This document shows positions 21,705-34,813 of a stretch of DNA of 64,000 nucleotides, in pieces. Source of the DNA: Channallabes apus (taxonomy: Eukaryota; Chordata; Actinopteri; Siluriformes; Clariidae); assembly GCA_030522415.1 (NCBI GenBank), contig CM060114.1:24797804-24861803 (forward strand), given 5' to 3'. The position numbers were made by a program, and so were the translations under genes. The notes below the pieces were generated by a model. The model was not told where the DNA came from and made no database searches. It was given only the letters and a program-made list of their open reading frames with translations. Numbering within the stretch: position 1 is the first letter of the stretch; every line of letters begins with the position of its first letter.

Positions 21705-24700
21705 CTGAGAGAGAGAGAGAGAAAGAAAAAGAGACATAAAAGGAGAGAGGGAGAAATAGGGGTTCAGAGAAACAAGGGAGAAAGATGAAGAGAACCGAAG
21801 AGAAGTAGAAAACAAAAGAGAGATAAAAGGAGACGGGAGAAATAGAGAGAATGATCAAAAGGATAGAGAGGACCGTGAGAATGAGGAAAAAAAAAACAAT
21901 AATTCAAAAAAAGGGGAAAAAGGCAGAAGGAGATAGAAAACAAAAGACGACAATCAGGACATTGTATTATTTAGTAAAACATCATTGTCTTATAAATAAG
22001 ACGATTCTCTCCTCTCTTCGTTGATGCACGAACTCTTGAGTTTCCTTCATCCATTAACTTTTTTTAAATTAAAAAAATAATTTTAATCCAGCCCCTCCAA
22101 CAGTCAGTTCTGCTGAATCCCAAACCTCTTTCTCTTACTTGTCACTATACAAGCTCACTACTTTTCCTACAACATGGCAGCAGTGTATAACCTACAATAT
22201 GTAGTGCCCTAGATGTAAGATTCCACACTGTCCTCATGTCACTCTGATGAACTTAAAGGTGAATTTATTGTATGAGGAGTTCAAAACAAGATTTATAAAG
22301 AGAGACTCAGGATGATGAAAAGACAAGTAGAGGCAGAGAAGACAAAAGCGAGGACTCAGCAGGATTGATTGTTTGTGTAAGACAGAGAACCTGCTGTTGC
22401 ACTAATCGTTTAGCACAAAAACACATCTTTTCTCTCTCGTAACCGTTTTGTTTGTCATTTATATATGTACAAAAAATCCCTTCCTGAATATGGATCCCCT
22501 CCTTCTCCTCCTCGTTTCCTTTATCCACATCATCCTGCCTTATCCTTTACTCTCATCCTTTCTTCAGGACAAACTGAGGATCAGCAGAATTGGGAGAATG
22601 TTGAATCATTATGATGGAAGACCGGAAGGCCTTCTGACGCTGTGTTACTGTGTGCTAAACAAACAGGCTTTCTGCACAAATATGGGCGAGGTTTTGATCT
22701 TTTACTTCTCTTTCTAGCCTGGAATGTAAGTCCCTTTCTAACCTGCGCATCGTATATCTTTTTTCACTTGATCATGTGGAAAATAACCAGCCTCCAGGAT
22801 AAGCTCCATACACAGAGGACACGCGGTGCCCGGGCTACGCGAGGGCTGCAACTCTAAACTACTATAAATGATTTATCCACAGTTTGTACTCCGTTTGATT
22901 GGTGCACTTCTTAAGTTAACCGGGGGACTCAAAAGGACACGCTAAAGATATCAGTGCACTTGTACACATAGATATACTACTGCAAGAATCATCGCACTCT
23001 CTGAAAGCTGCTTACATTTGGTTCAAAAGCATTCTGAGTTTATTAATATGATTTTAGCCGATAATGTTTCTGGATGTCACTTGATGTTGAAATAAATGGA
23101 AATTATGGTGTTTTTCCATCAGGGATCAATATATATTTAAAAAAACAAAAACAAAAAAAAAGCATAACTGCACATTCATGAAAGCATAAATAAATGTTAC
23201 AATAAAGAGGAGAAGCCTGTATTCACATGGATTGTAGTTCAGATCTGATTTCTGCCCTCCTCGCCTAAAACCTTTGGTGCCTTCTGAGATGCTTTTCAGC
23301 TCATCACGGTTGTAGAGAGTGATTATTTTATTATTTTAGTTGCTTTCAGCTTAAACGAATCTGGTTTACAAACACTGATCAATAAAACACTCCTATTTAA
23401 CTGTAGTGTTCTCTCATATCTCCAAGAAAAAGACTTATAGGCATTAGCTGCTCCTTCCTTCGTCAACTATTTCGGTTTCAAATATTTCCATTCACACTAG
23501 GAGCTTCACATTACAAAAAAAGTTTGAAATAAGGAAGCAGACGGAGATGAATCTGAGATTACGTGCGGCTGCGTTCACTTTAACTCAAAGACATTCATGG
23601 CTCTCCGGAAGGGGCCGCAGGGACCAGGCTTTCTTCACATACGCACTTCCATCCTACCGGCACACGTGTGTTTTGGCCTCCCTAAGGAGGAGGAGCTGAG
23701 GTCCTGTCCCTACACGATAAGGCGCTCGCGTGTGCGTGAGTGTGTTTAAGGACACACATTCAGGGTCACCCTCAATGGCAGGTTCAGATAGTGCTATCTG
23801 CTTATGTTAATTAGTCTTTAAGTGGCTTGCAATGTCTTTCTCCCTAAAAGTGCCCTGTCCTACTTAACCTGCCCTGTATCACGATGAGTCCGGCTCTTCA
23901 GACGCTCACGCTTTCGTTCAACACGCGCGCGCACACCTGCGTTAAAAACTAACAGGCACGAACGGATTAATCGGCTATTAAATGAACGCGCGGGATGGCC
24001 TGATGACCCGAGTCACTCGCTGGAGCCGATAAAAAGAAATAAAAACTTGTTAAAAAATGTTTTACAGGAGAATAACGAGATATAATACAATTTAATTTAT
24101 CAGAACCTCCGTTTAGCTGCCTTGAAGATGAGGGAATGATTAGTCAGTTTCTAGGCATCCGGCGGCAAAACCTTGGATCAAAAGTCAGACAGGAGCTAGA
24201 ACATTATGTGTAACGCGGAGCGACCGACTCTTGGATTTCTGTTATCCTTTGGAGCATTTCCTAACGTTTACCATTCCCAAGAGCTAAATAATTTCCATTA
24301 ATACTTTTTTAATTAAGTGCTCACAGGAACTCAACCAGCTTCAGGCAGTGTTAAGGAATGTACATTGTAAAAATGAGCAGGAAAAAAAAAAACAACAACA
24401 AATGACACCCAAAGTGACCTTGAATTCAACATACTAAAATTATTTCAATTAAAGTGATTTAGGGTGGACAAGTGACATTAGTGGTGCCTTGTGATTAGTG
24501 AAGGTAAAGAAAGCTTAAACACAAATCAGTCTCAAGTCTCAAGGATTATTAGTAATGTTTTAGCATAGACACCATGCCATCGACAGTCATTCATATTCCA
24601 TTCCTGCAATACAGTGGCTAACGAAACCTAACCTCAATCTAATCAGAGAGCAGAGATTTAGGATCCTCTGGGTTTTAAAGTGCTGTGACAGTAACGGATA

Positions 24701-25017
24701 TAAAGATTTATCTGGTTTGGTAAAGTTTGGCAGAGATGTGCGTGTGAGGGTAAATCAGATGTCAGATGTCGTCTATGAGAATCTTAGAGCGCTCAATGCC
24801 ACTCTGTTGTGAAATGCCCAACTGTGGCTAAAGTTAATTATTTAGATGCCGAAACAGATAAGGAAATTTTATACAGCTCTTCAGAGGTAGCAATGTAGGG
24901 ATTAATATTTTAAAACATTTGGCCGGATGGTTCATGCGAGTTTCTGAAAGTGATGGAGTCATGGATACTGTAACCTATTATATAGATCATCATCTAAATA
25001 CATACTTGACCAACGGC

Positions 25018-28000
25018 AATAATACCAACACCACTTATACCTCCAACACTAATAATACCAACACCACTTATACCTCCAACACTAATAATACCAACACCAC
25101 TTATACCTCCAACACTAATAATACCAACACTACTTATACCTCCAACACTAATAATACCAACACCACTTATACCTCCAACACTAATAATACCAACACCACT
25201 TATACCTCCAACACTAATAATACCAACACCACTTATACCTCCAACACTAATAATACCAACACCACTTATACCTCCAACACTAATAATACCAACACCACTT
25301 ATACCTCCAACACTAATAATACCAACACCACTTATACCTCCAACACTAATAATACCAACACCACTTATACCTCCAACACTAATAATACCAACACTACTTA
25401 TACCTCCAACACTAATAATACCAACACCACTTATACCTCCAACACTAATAATACCAACACTACTTATACCTCCAACACTAATAATACCAACACCACTTAT
25501 ACCTCCAACACTAATAATACCAACACCACTTATACCTCCAACACTAATAATACCAACACCACTTATACCTCCAACACTAATAATACCAACACTACTTATA
25601 CCTCCAACACTAATAATACCAACACTACTTATACCTCCAACACTAATAGTACCAACACTACTTATACCTCCAACACTAATAATACCAACACTACTTATAC
25701 CTCCAACACTAATAGTACCAACACTACTTATACCTCCAACACTAATAATACCAACACTACTTATACCTCCAACACTAATAATACCAACACTACTTATACC
25801 TCCAACACTAATAATACCAACACTACTTATACCTCCAACACTAATAATACCAACACTACTTATACCTCCAACACTAATAATACCAACACTACTTATACCT
25901 CCAACACTAATAATACCAACACTACTTATACCTCCAACACTAATAATACCAACACTACTTATACCTCCAACACTAATAATACCAACACTACTTATACCTC
26001 CAACACTAATAATACCAACACCACTTATACCTCCAACACTAATAGTACCAACACCACTTATACCTCCAACACTAATAGTACCAACACTACTTATACCTCC
26101 AACACTAATAATACCAACACTACTTATACCTCCAACACTAATAATACCAACACTACTTATACCTCCAACACTAATAATACCAACACTACTTATACCTCAA
26201 ACACTAATAATACCAACACTACTTATACCTCCAACACTAATAGTACCAACACTACTTATACCTCCAACACTAATAATACCAACACTACTTATACCTCCAA
26301 CACTAATAATACCAACACCACTTATACCTCCAACACTAATAATACCAACACTACTTATACCTCCAACACTAATAGTACCAACACTACTTATACCTCAAAC
26401 ACTAATAATACCAACACTACTTATACCTCAAACACTAATAATACCAACACTACTTATACCTCCAACACTAATAGTACCAACACTACTTATACCTCCAACA
26501 CTAATAGTACCAACACTACTTATACCTCCAACACTAATAATACCAACACTACTTATACCTCCAACACTAATAATACCAACACCACTTATACCTCCAACAC
26601 TAATAATACCAACACTACTTATACCTCCAACACTAATAATACCAACACTACTTATACCTCCAACACTAATAATACCAACACTACTTATACCTCCAACACT
26701 AATAATACCAACACCACTTATACCTCCAACACTAATAATACCAACACCACTTATACCTCCAACACTAATAGTACCAACACTACTTATACCTCCAACACTA
26801 ATAATACCAACACTACTTATACCTCCAACACTAATAATACCAACACTACTTATACCTCCAACACTAATAATACCAACACTACTTATACCTCAAACACTAA
26901 TAATACCAACACCACTTATACCTCCAACACTAATAATACCAACACCACTTATACCTCCAACACTAATAGTACCAACACTACTTATACCTCCAACACTAAT
27001 AATACCAACACTACTTATACCTCCAACACTAATAATACCAACACTACTTATACCTCCAACACTAATAATACCAACACTACTTATACCTCCAACACTAATA
27101 ATACCAACACTACTTATACCTCCAACACTAATAATACCAACACTACTTATACCTCAAACACTAATAATACCAACACTACTTATACCTCCAACACTAATAA
27201 TACCAACACTACTTATACCTCCAACACTAATAGTACCAACACTACTTATACCTCCAACACTAATAATACCAACACTACTTATACCTCCAACACTAATAAT
27301 ACCAACACTACTTATACCTCCAACACTAATAATACCAACACTACTTATACCTCCAACACTAATAATACCAACACTACTTATACCTCCAACACTAATAATA
27401 CCAACACTACTTATACCTCAAACACTAATAATACCAACACTACTTATACCTCCAACACTAATAATACCAACACCACTTATACCTCCAACACTAATAATAC
27501 CAACACTACTTATACCTCCAACACTAATAATACCAACACTACTTATACCTCAAACACTAATAATACCAACACTACTTATACCTCCAACACTAATAATACC
27601 AACACCACTTATACCTCCAACACTAATAGTACCAACACTACTTATACCTCCAACACTAATAATACCAACACTACTTATACCTCCAACACTAATAGTACCA
27701 ACACTACTTATACCTCCAACACTAATAATACCAACACTACTTATACCTCCAACACTAATAATACCAACACTACTTATACCTCCAACACTAATAATACCAA
27801 CACTACTTATACCTCCAACACTAATAATACCAACACTACTTATACCTCCAACACTAATAATACCAACACTACTTATACCTCCAACACTAATAATACCAAC
27901 ACTACTTATACCTCCAACACTAATAATACCAACACTACTTATACCTCCAACACTAATAATACCAACACTACTTATACCTCCAACACTAATAATACCAACA

Positions 28001-28916
28001 CTACTTATACCTCCAACACTAATAATACCAACACCACTTATACCTCCAACACTAATAGTACCAACACTACTTATACCTCCAACACTAATAATACCAACAC
28101 TACTTATACCTCCAACACTAATAATACCAACACTACTTATACCTCCAACACTAATAATACCAACACTACTTATACCTCAAACACTAATAATACCAACACT
28201 ACTTATACCTCCAACACTAATAGTACCAACACTACTTATACCTCCAACACTAATAATACCAACACTACTTATACCTCCAACACTAATAATACCAACACTA
28301 CTTATACCTCCAACACTAATAATACCAACACTACTTATACCTCCAACACTAATAATACCAACACTACTTATACCTCCAACACTAATAATACCAACACTAC
28401 TTATACCTCCAACACTAATAATACCAACACTACTTATACCTCCAACACTAATAATACCAACACTACTTATACCTCCAACACTAATAATACCAACACTACT
28501 TATACCTCCAACACTAATAATACCAACACCACTTATACCTCCAACACTAATAGTACCAACACTACTTATACCTCCAACACTAATAATACCAACACTACTT
28601 ATACCTCCAACACTAATAATACCAACACTACTTATACCTCCAACACTAATAATACCAACACTACTTATACCTCCAACACTAATAGTACCAACACTACTTA
28701 TACCTCCAACACTAATAGTACCAACACTACTTATACCTCCAACACTAATAATACCAACACTACTTATACCTCCAACACTAATAATACCAACACTACTTAT
28801 ACCTCCAACACTAATAGTACCAACACTACTTATACCTCCAACACTACTTATACCTCCAACACTACTTATACCTCCAACACTAATAATACTAAAACTACTT
28901 ATACCTCCAACACTAA
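25018..28916. repeat. 33-bp minisatellite, homogenised arm (about 118 units)
   Basis: A head-to-tail array of a 33-bp unit made of two related halves on the plus strand, CCAACACTAATAATA (15 bp) and CCAACACTACTTATACCT (18 bp), which share the core CCAACACTA. Units differ at only a few positions: CCACT or CTACT, AATAAT or AATAGT, and CTCCAAC or CTCAAAC. CCACT units dominate the first dozen or so copies. The last copies before 28914 lose the 15-bp half, leaving tandem 18-bp units. 33 is divisible by three and the unit has no stop in several frames, which produces a 1386-codon plus-strand open frame of (YTSNTNNTNTT)n and others on both strands; these are not genes. The array lies in a TAF3 intron, whose transcript carries the GT-rich strand. 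Confidence 0.97.
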
Positions 28917-29521
28917 TGCCTCTTTTCCACTGCATAGTACAGCACAGCACGGTTCAGTACAGCTCACTTCGTTTCAGCTCAGTTCGGCTCGGTTTGCACT
29001 TCCACTGAAGTTTAGTAAGGCTTTAGAGTGGGCGGGATTATTCAGGCGTCGTTTAGTTGCGGCGCCACTACTGCCGTGACATCATCGTAAACACGCCACA
29101 AACAAACACACAACAATGGAGCATATCGACGGCATGGTGTTCTTCATTCTTGGCATGTGGATGTTTTTAACAGCGAGACGAAGGAGTTTGTTTCAAAAAA
29201 GAGGCTGATGGCAGCCAAAGAAAATTTTTGGTCAATACAAAAAGGTGCGTCCGATCCTTCTCTGGCTGTTCTAAATATAGCGGTTCTGTTGTGTCTCGTG
29301 TCGCAAGTTCAGTGACGCAGTAATGACGATTTTCTCCGGCCAATCAGTGACCAGCGGAGTTTACACGTCACGTTTTAGTAACGGTTCGGCGCGCTTGGAA
29401 CCTCGGCTGGGGTGGTACTAAAAAAAGGACCAGGTACCAGGTACTGTTCCCAGTGGAAAACCCCACAAAAGTGAGTTGAACTGAACCGTGTCGTGTCGTA
29501 CTATGCAATGGAAAAGCGCCA
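28917..29521. mobile_element. PIF/Harbinger-type MITE splitting the minisatellite
   Basis: A 605-bp element with inverted ends of about 53 bp: TGCCTCTTTTCCACTGCATA at the left and TGGCGCTTTTCCATTGCATA (read from the right end inward), roughly eight mismatches. It is flanked by TAA on both sides (28914-28916 and 29522-29524), the three-base target duplication typical of PIF/Harbinger elements. Removing it with one TAA restores CACTAATAGT, a normal minisatellite junction. No transposase is encoded; a short ATG-led stretch from 29116 has no recognised homology, so it is non-autonomous. Confidence 0.88.
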
Positions 29522-30263
29522 TAATAGTATCAACACTACTTATACCTCCAACACTAATAGTACCAACACTACTTATAACTCCAACACTAATAATACCAAC
29601 ACTACTTATACCTCCAACACTAATAGTACCAACACTACTTATACCTCCAACACTAATAATACCAACACTACTTATACCTCCAACACTAATAATACCAACA
29701 CTACTTATACCTCCAACACTAATACTAACACTACTTATACCTCCAAAACTAATAATACCAACACTATTTATACCTCCAACACTAATACTAACACCACTTA
29801 TACCTCCAACACTAATACCAAGACTACTTATACCTCTATCACTAATAGTACCAACACTACTTATACCTCCAACACTAATAATACCAACACTACTTATACC
29901 TCCAACACTAATAATACCAACACTACTTATACCTCCAACACTAATACTACCAACACTACTTATACCTCCAACACTAATAACACCAACACTACTTATACCT
30001 CCAACACTAATAATACCAACACTACTTATACCTCCAACACTAATAATACCAACATTACTTATACCTCCAACACTAATAGTACCAACACTACTTATACCCC
30101 CAACACTAATAATACCAACACTACTTATACCCCCAACACTAATAATACCAATATTACTTATACCTCCAACACTAATAATACCAACATTACTTATACCTCC
30201 AACACTAATAATACCAACATTACTTATACCTCCAACACTAATAATACCAACATTACTTATACC
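29522..30263. repeat. 33-bp minisatellite, diverged arm (about 22 units)
   Basis: The same unit and orientation as the larger arm, resuming with TAATAGTATCAACACT directly after the MITE. Units here are more varied: TAACTCC, TCCAAAACT, ACTATTT, TCTATCACT, ACCCCCAAC, AACATTACT and several 3- or 6-bp length changes. The last units share AACATTACT. It ends where a hAT-type end (TAGGGTTGGGTATCG) begins. Confidence 0.95.
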
Positions 30264-31458
30264 TAGGGTTGGGTATCGTTTGGGTTTTTTTCGATACCGG
30301 TGCCAAATCGATACTTTGAAAACGGTACCGGTGCCAAAACGGTTAAAGCCACAAAATTATAGTGGATGACTCAAGAACTTATTTTTATTGAACAAAAAAT
30401 TTTATGCTTAACATTGAACAATATATTAAAAGTTTAAAGTATATATGAATATGTAAGCTTAAAATTTTAGCAATTCTTTTGCAGAAGCTTCACCATATTT
30501 GCCTTTTCTGTCAAAATACGACTCCTTTCCTGACTTATTGCCCTGCACAGGACATGCATAGCCTTCTTTGCAATGGTAAATGGGGTCACTGTTGTAGTAC
30601 TACTAGTACTAGCTGGAAAGCCATAATTATAAACAGAATCCATGTTACATTAGTATTTTACAAATCGTTTGACTATTTGTTAGCATGAATGCAAGATTTG
30701 CATTTTGCTATTAACATTACATTATCATACTATTAACCTGCGGAAAGTCTGCTGTCAGCATCATAAAAGGGAAAAACACAAATTAACCCGCGTCCTATAG
30801 ACACACACTCGAATCAGAAAGTAAACAATCTGCACCGACATGCGTGAACACAGTGACTAAGCTCTATGCGGGTTGTTTACTCCTCTTATACTTCCGGGTC
30901 CTAGTGCCGGTCGTGGAGCGCGGAGCGCGCGCGTGTGAGACAAATAGTATTTTTATTTTTATTTAATATTATTTATTTAAATAAAAAAAAATAATAAAAA
31001 AAAAAACAGGCAAGCCAAAGAGAATATTTAGTTTAAAAGATGCTCTTGTTTTAAGACACTATTGATGAGTGTATGGTTACATGTAAATAAAAAGTCATGT
31101 TTGAAAGTAATTCATATTGTGTTGGCAGGTTTATAGTAACAGCAAACCAGAAATCAGAATATCTGCTGACTGGGTTTTAAGTCATTCATAGTGTTAAAGT
31201 CTAAATATTTGCAACTTCCTTGACATATGGTTTCTTTTTAGCCTGAATTAGATTTAATTACATCAGACGAATATCGATTATCTGTTTATTTTAGTATGAT
31301 CATAACATATAAATAAATAATAATAAAAAATAGGCAATAATAATAATAATAAAAAATGCATTTCTCTAGGGAAATGTTATATCGCAAGAAATATCGTTAT
31401 CGCAATATTAAACAACAATATCGCATATCGCATATTTTCCTAATATCGTGCAGCCCTA
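30264..31458. mobile_element. Chimeric hAT-like element
   Basis: Left end TAGGGTTGGGTATCG belongs to one hAT-like repeat type (with CGATACCGGTGCC repeats inside), while from about 30766 the sequence is the 3' part of the hAT copies at 34233 and 45757 (shared AACCCGCGTCCTATA, CTCTTATACTTCC, CAGGCAAGCCAAAGAG and the end TATCGTGCAGCCCTA). The flanks CTTATACC and GTACTAAC do not match, so there is no target duplication. This suggests fusion of two elements by deletion or recombination. Confidence 0.75.
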
Positions 31459-31920
31459 GTACTAACACTGTTTACATCGCTACCACTAATATTACTAACA
31501 CTACATATTCCCCAAAACTATTAATAATTTTACTACCATCACTAACATTACAATACCCCTAACACTACTTACCCAACACTATTTATACCCTAAAATATAA
31601 CTAGCAATACTCCCTATACCCCCAGTAACACTACTTTTTGTACCTCTAATACTAATATTACTAACTACTAACACTACTACCTACATATGCTAATAATATT
31701 AATTCTACATTTACTAATATTATATTTATATATTATTTATAAATACTGTATATATTATTGGTATATTATTTATTTATACACTAATATTAAGACTACTCAC
31801 GCTCATACGAGACTGATAATTAATCCTATAATACAAATACTTTTACCATTAATAGTAATACTTATACAACAGTACAGACACTTTTTCCAGTTATACTATT
31901 AATAATAATTATACTATTAC
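31459..31920. repeat. Degenerate continuation of the minisatellite
   Basis: After the chimeric hAT, plus-strand text such as CTAACACTGTTTACATC, CCACTAATATTACTAACACT and CCCAACACTATTTATACC keeps the words of the 33-bp unit but no fixed period. It grades into AT-rich TTA/TAA sequence. It looks like an old, unhomogenised end of the array. Confidence 0.5.
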
Positions 31921-32272
31921 CTCATTATAATCATTACCAATAATGCCATTACTTAAATAAATACTCTATACGTACTAATGTAGTATTCGCATTAATAATT
32001 TTAATATTGGCACCTCATACTACATATCGTATTTACTGAAATTCTTAGAGAGTAATAATGCAACGTCTTTTAGAGGACAACCCATTTACTTCTAGTTCCG
32101 TGTCTTTTGGGTGTCCAATTTGTCAAAAACTCCCAACTGTGGCTTGAAGTTAATGATCTAGAAGCCGAAACAGACAAGACAATTTCACACCCGTCTCTGA
32201 ATGACATTCATCCCCTCTATCCAGTAGAAACACTCTACTGATCTCATACCCTGACTCCCTCCATCCCTCTGT

Positions 32273-32282
32273 GTGCGCGCGC

Positions 32283-32339
<57 letters not shown>

Positions 32340-32358
32340 CGCGCGAGGGGGGGGGGGG
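32273..32358. repeat. CG-GT-CG alternating tract plus G run
   Basis: GTGCGCGCGCGC then a GT run of about 47 bp, then GCGCGCGCGCGC and a 12-13 G run. About 73 bp of strictly alternating purine and pyrimidine. Confidence 0.95.
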
Positions 32359-33499
32359 TGCTCTGGACTCAACGAGGTGGAGGTCCCAAGATAGCGGGCT
32401 CCTGTGTGGCCCCCAGTCGGAGCCATTGTGCCTGGATTTGTCCAGTTTTTATGTAAACGCAATATTCTTTTCACCTGAACTAATGCAACCAGTGGCGTAA
32501 GCCCCTTACTGCTATGGATGGCATTTTTTTTTTTTCGTTAATCTCTGCGGATTTAAGTCCCTTCTGCACATACCTTCGGGGCGACTACTGATAAACCACC
32601 CTAACTCAACACCGCTTTCTCTTTCCTGCCACTCTTGCTTTTCCTCTGGACGCCAGCAAAGCAGCCTTGCAAAAAATTAAAGCGATCAAGAGATTTAAGC
32701 AGAGGAGAGAGAGAGAGCGAGAGAGAAAGATGTGGGGGGGTGGAAAGAGAAATCGCTTTCTGTATCCCATCTAACAGGGGTGGCATGAGAGACGAAGGAA
32801 GGGGGAAAAAAAGACAGAGAGAAAGAAAGGGTCAGAGAGAGGGGTGAATTATTGAGGGAGAAAGAGACGGCAAGAGAAATGGAACTCTACACTTAGCTGT
32901 GTAAATCAATCCTGAAAGATCTTATGTGATGTACATGCGTTATCGCTGCGCTGGACTGTGAAAAGACACTGGAGTACGAGTTTGCTCGAGTGGAATTAGC
33001 ACAATCTTTCTTTTCTCTATCGGAGACTCTTAAAAAGACACACACACCCTCTGCAGACTGGGTAAACAGAGGCTCTGAGGTGTATTATCCCTTGTTTGAT
33101 TTGCACACAGATTGACAGCTTTGCGCATGTGGGTGTTTGTTCTAAGAGCGGAGGGCTGCAGGATTTCGGAGACAAACGGAAAGGAAAAGATGGAAAATGT
33201 AAATGTCACTCGGCAATCTAGCTATGATCTATGAAAGGTACTGAAGTACACAGAGGCACCTGGACAAGCAGGATTCGAGTGTGTCAGTAGACCTGTCGGA
33301 GGAGGAACGGTTCAGACAAAAAAATATTATTAAAAAACATGCACGTTTAACGCGAAAGCATTCGATCAGCCAAGGTTTGCTTGTACAAGTAGGGAAAGTT
33401 ACAGGCATCAAGTCAGTACTGTGAAATATGCATGCCTTAATCATCCCAATGCACACTCAATTGTTCTGGTGGATTCTAACACTATATGACACTTCTCTA

Positions 33500-33769
33500 C
33501 AGTGGCTTGCAAAAGTATTCGGCCCCCTTGAACTTTTCCACATTTTGTCACATTACAGCCACAAACATATTACGCACACCCCACTTTGCAGTTATTTATT
33601 TGTAAAAAATGTTTGGAATCATGTATGATTTTCGTTCCACTTCTCACGTGTACACCACTTTGTATTGGTCTTTCACGTGGAATTCCAATAAAATTGACTC
33701 ATGTTTGTGGCTGTAATGTGACAAAATGTGGAAAAGTTCATGGGGGCCGAATACTTTTGCAAGCCACTG
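33500..33769. mobile_element. Tc1/mariner-type MITE with long inverted ends
   Basis: A 270-bp element whose two ends begin CAGTGGCTTGCAAAAGTATT and are inverted copies over about 67 bp with one evident mismatch. It is flanked by TA on both sides (33498-33499 and 33770-33771), the Tc1/mariner target. No transposase. It sits just 5' of a mariner transposase relic. Confidence 0.9.
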
Positions 33770-33774
33770 TATAT

Positions 33775-34232
33775 AATGGTGCTTCCTGTATTTGTCTGGT
33801 CTGAGGGTGTACCCGCTGCCGAAACAACTCACCGGAAGAGCATAAACGGAAGCGTTTGGACCCGTACTCTAACAAAGGTGAAAGAGGATCATCACTGGTG
33901 ACGAGATAGGATTTCACCGCTACAACCCCGAGTGTGAAACAGAAGCATCTTTAATCACGGATCGAGAGGAAGTTCAAATGGCTTCAACGATCAGATGGAA
34001 AGTTGATGCTTATTAGTTTTGAGGGATTCTCAAGGGCCCGTATTGAAACATTATCAGGAAAAAGGTTCAACAATCAACAGTGCTCGTTACATTGAGGTGC
34101 TTATTGAAAAGCTGAAACCAAAACTCAAACAAAGTTAGAGTATACCTACCAAGGCATAGTGACCTTGTGTGGCAATGTACATCCCACATTGTCGACATTA
34201 GGGTGTTAAAGCATCCTTCCCATAGTCCTGAT
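33775..34232 (+). mobile_element. Mariner transposase relic, part before the hAT insertion
   Basis: Conceptual translation with several stops and frame changes gives mariner landmarks: a stretch around ITGDEIGFHRYNPE near 33890-33935, GPVLKHYQEKGSTINSARY near 34035-34095, and LIEKLKPKLK, ending HPSHSPD. The reading resumes after the hAT at 35321. Related to the mariner at 60866. Dead by multiple stops. Confidence 0.75.
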
Positions 34233-34766
34233 TATGGCTGCACGATATATCGAAAAAATATCGTTATCGCGATAATGGCATGCGCGATAACCATATCGCA
34301 AGGAGTTGCGATAAATATTTTATTTGCCAAGCATTTGTGTGTCCAAATTTGACCAATCAGATGGGCCCTTACTATGTTTATACCCGCTTATATCTTTTTA
34401 TATATATATTATTTATATCTTTATACTTCATTCTGTCGCGAACTAATCCCGGATGATCAGAAGACTTAGCAATTAGCCGTTAGCCGCGATTAGCTGTTAG
34501 CCCTTTATAGACGGTAAACCCAAACGCGGAAGCAAGCGAGTAGGCAGGATAACCACGCGAATTAGTTTAAGGACTCTCACAGAAGGGGAGCAAGGGAAAA
34601 ACACACATTTAACCCGCGTCCTATAAACACACACTCGAATCAGAAAGTGAACTCAGTGACTAAGCTGTATGCAATGGCTTGTTTACTCCTCTTATACTTC
34701 CGGGTTCGCGACCGCATTACTTCCGGGTCCTAGTGCCGGTCGCGGAGCAAGTGTGTGTGTGCGTGC

Positions 34767-34813
<47 letters not shown>

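Noticed and set aside
28177..28950. 257-codon minus-strand open frame (VGGISSVGIIS repeats)
   Set aside because: The same stop-free minisatellite on the TAF3 sense strand; intronic, with no splice or codon signature.
24919..29079. 1386-codon plus-strand open frame of Asn/Thr repeats
   Set aside because: It is the 33-bp minisatellite read in a stop-free frame. The other plus frame and the minus strand are open too, it is antisense to TAF3, and its ends lie in unique sequence and in the MITE.
25018..30263. CRISPR-like repeat array
   Set aside because: Units are directly adjacent without unique spacers, in a vertebrate intron.
29488..30369. Ile/Leu/Pro repeat open frames over the second arm
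   Set aside because: Repeat artefact; two overlapping frames are both open.
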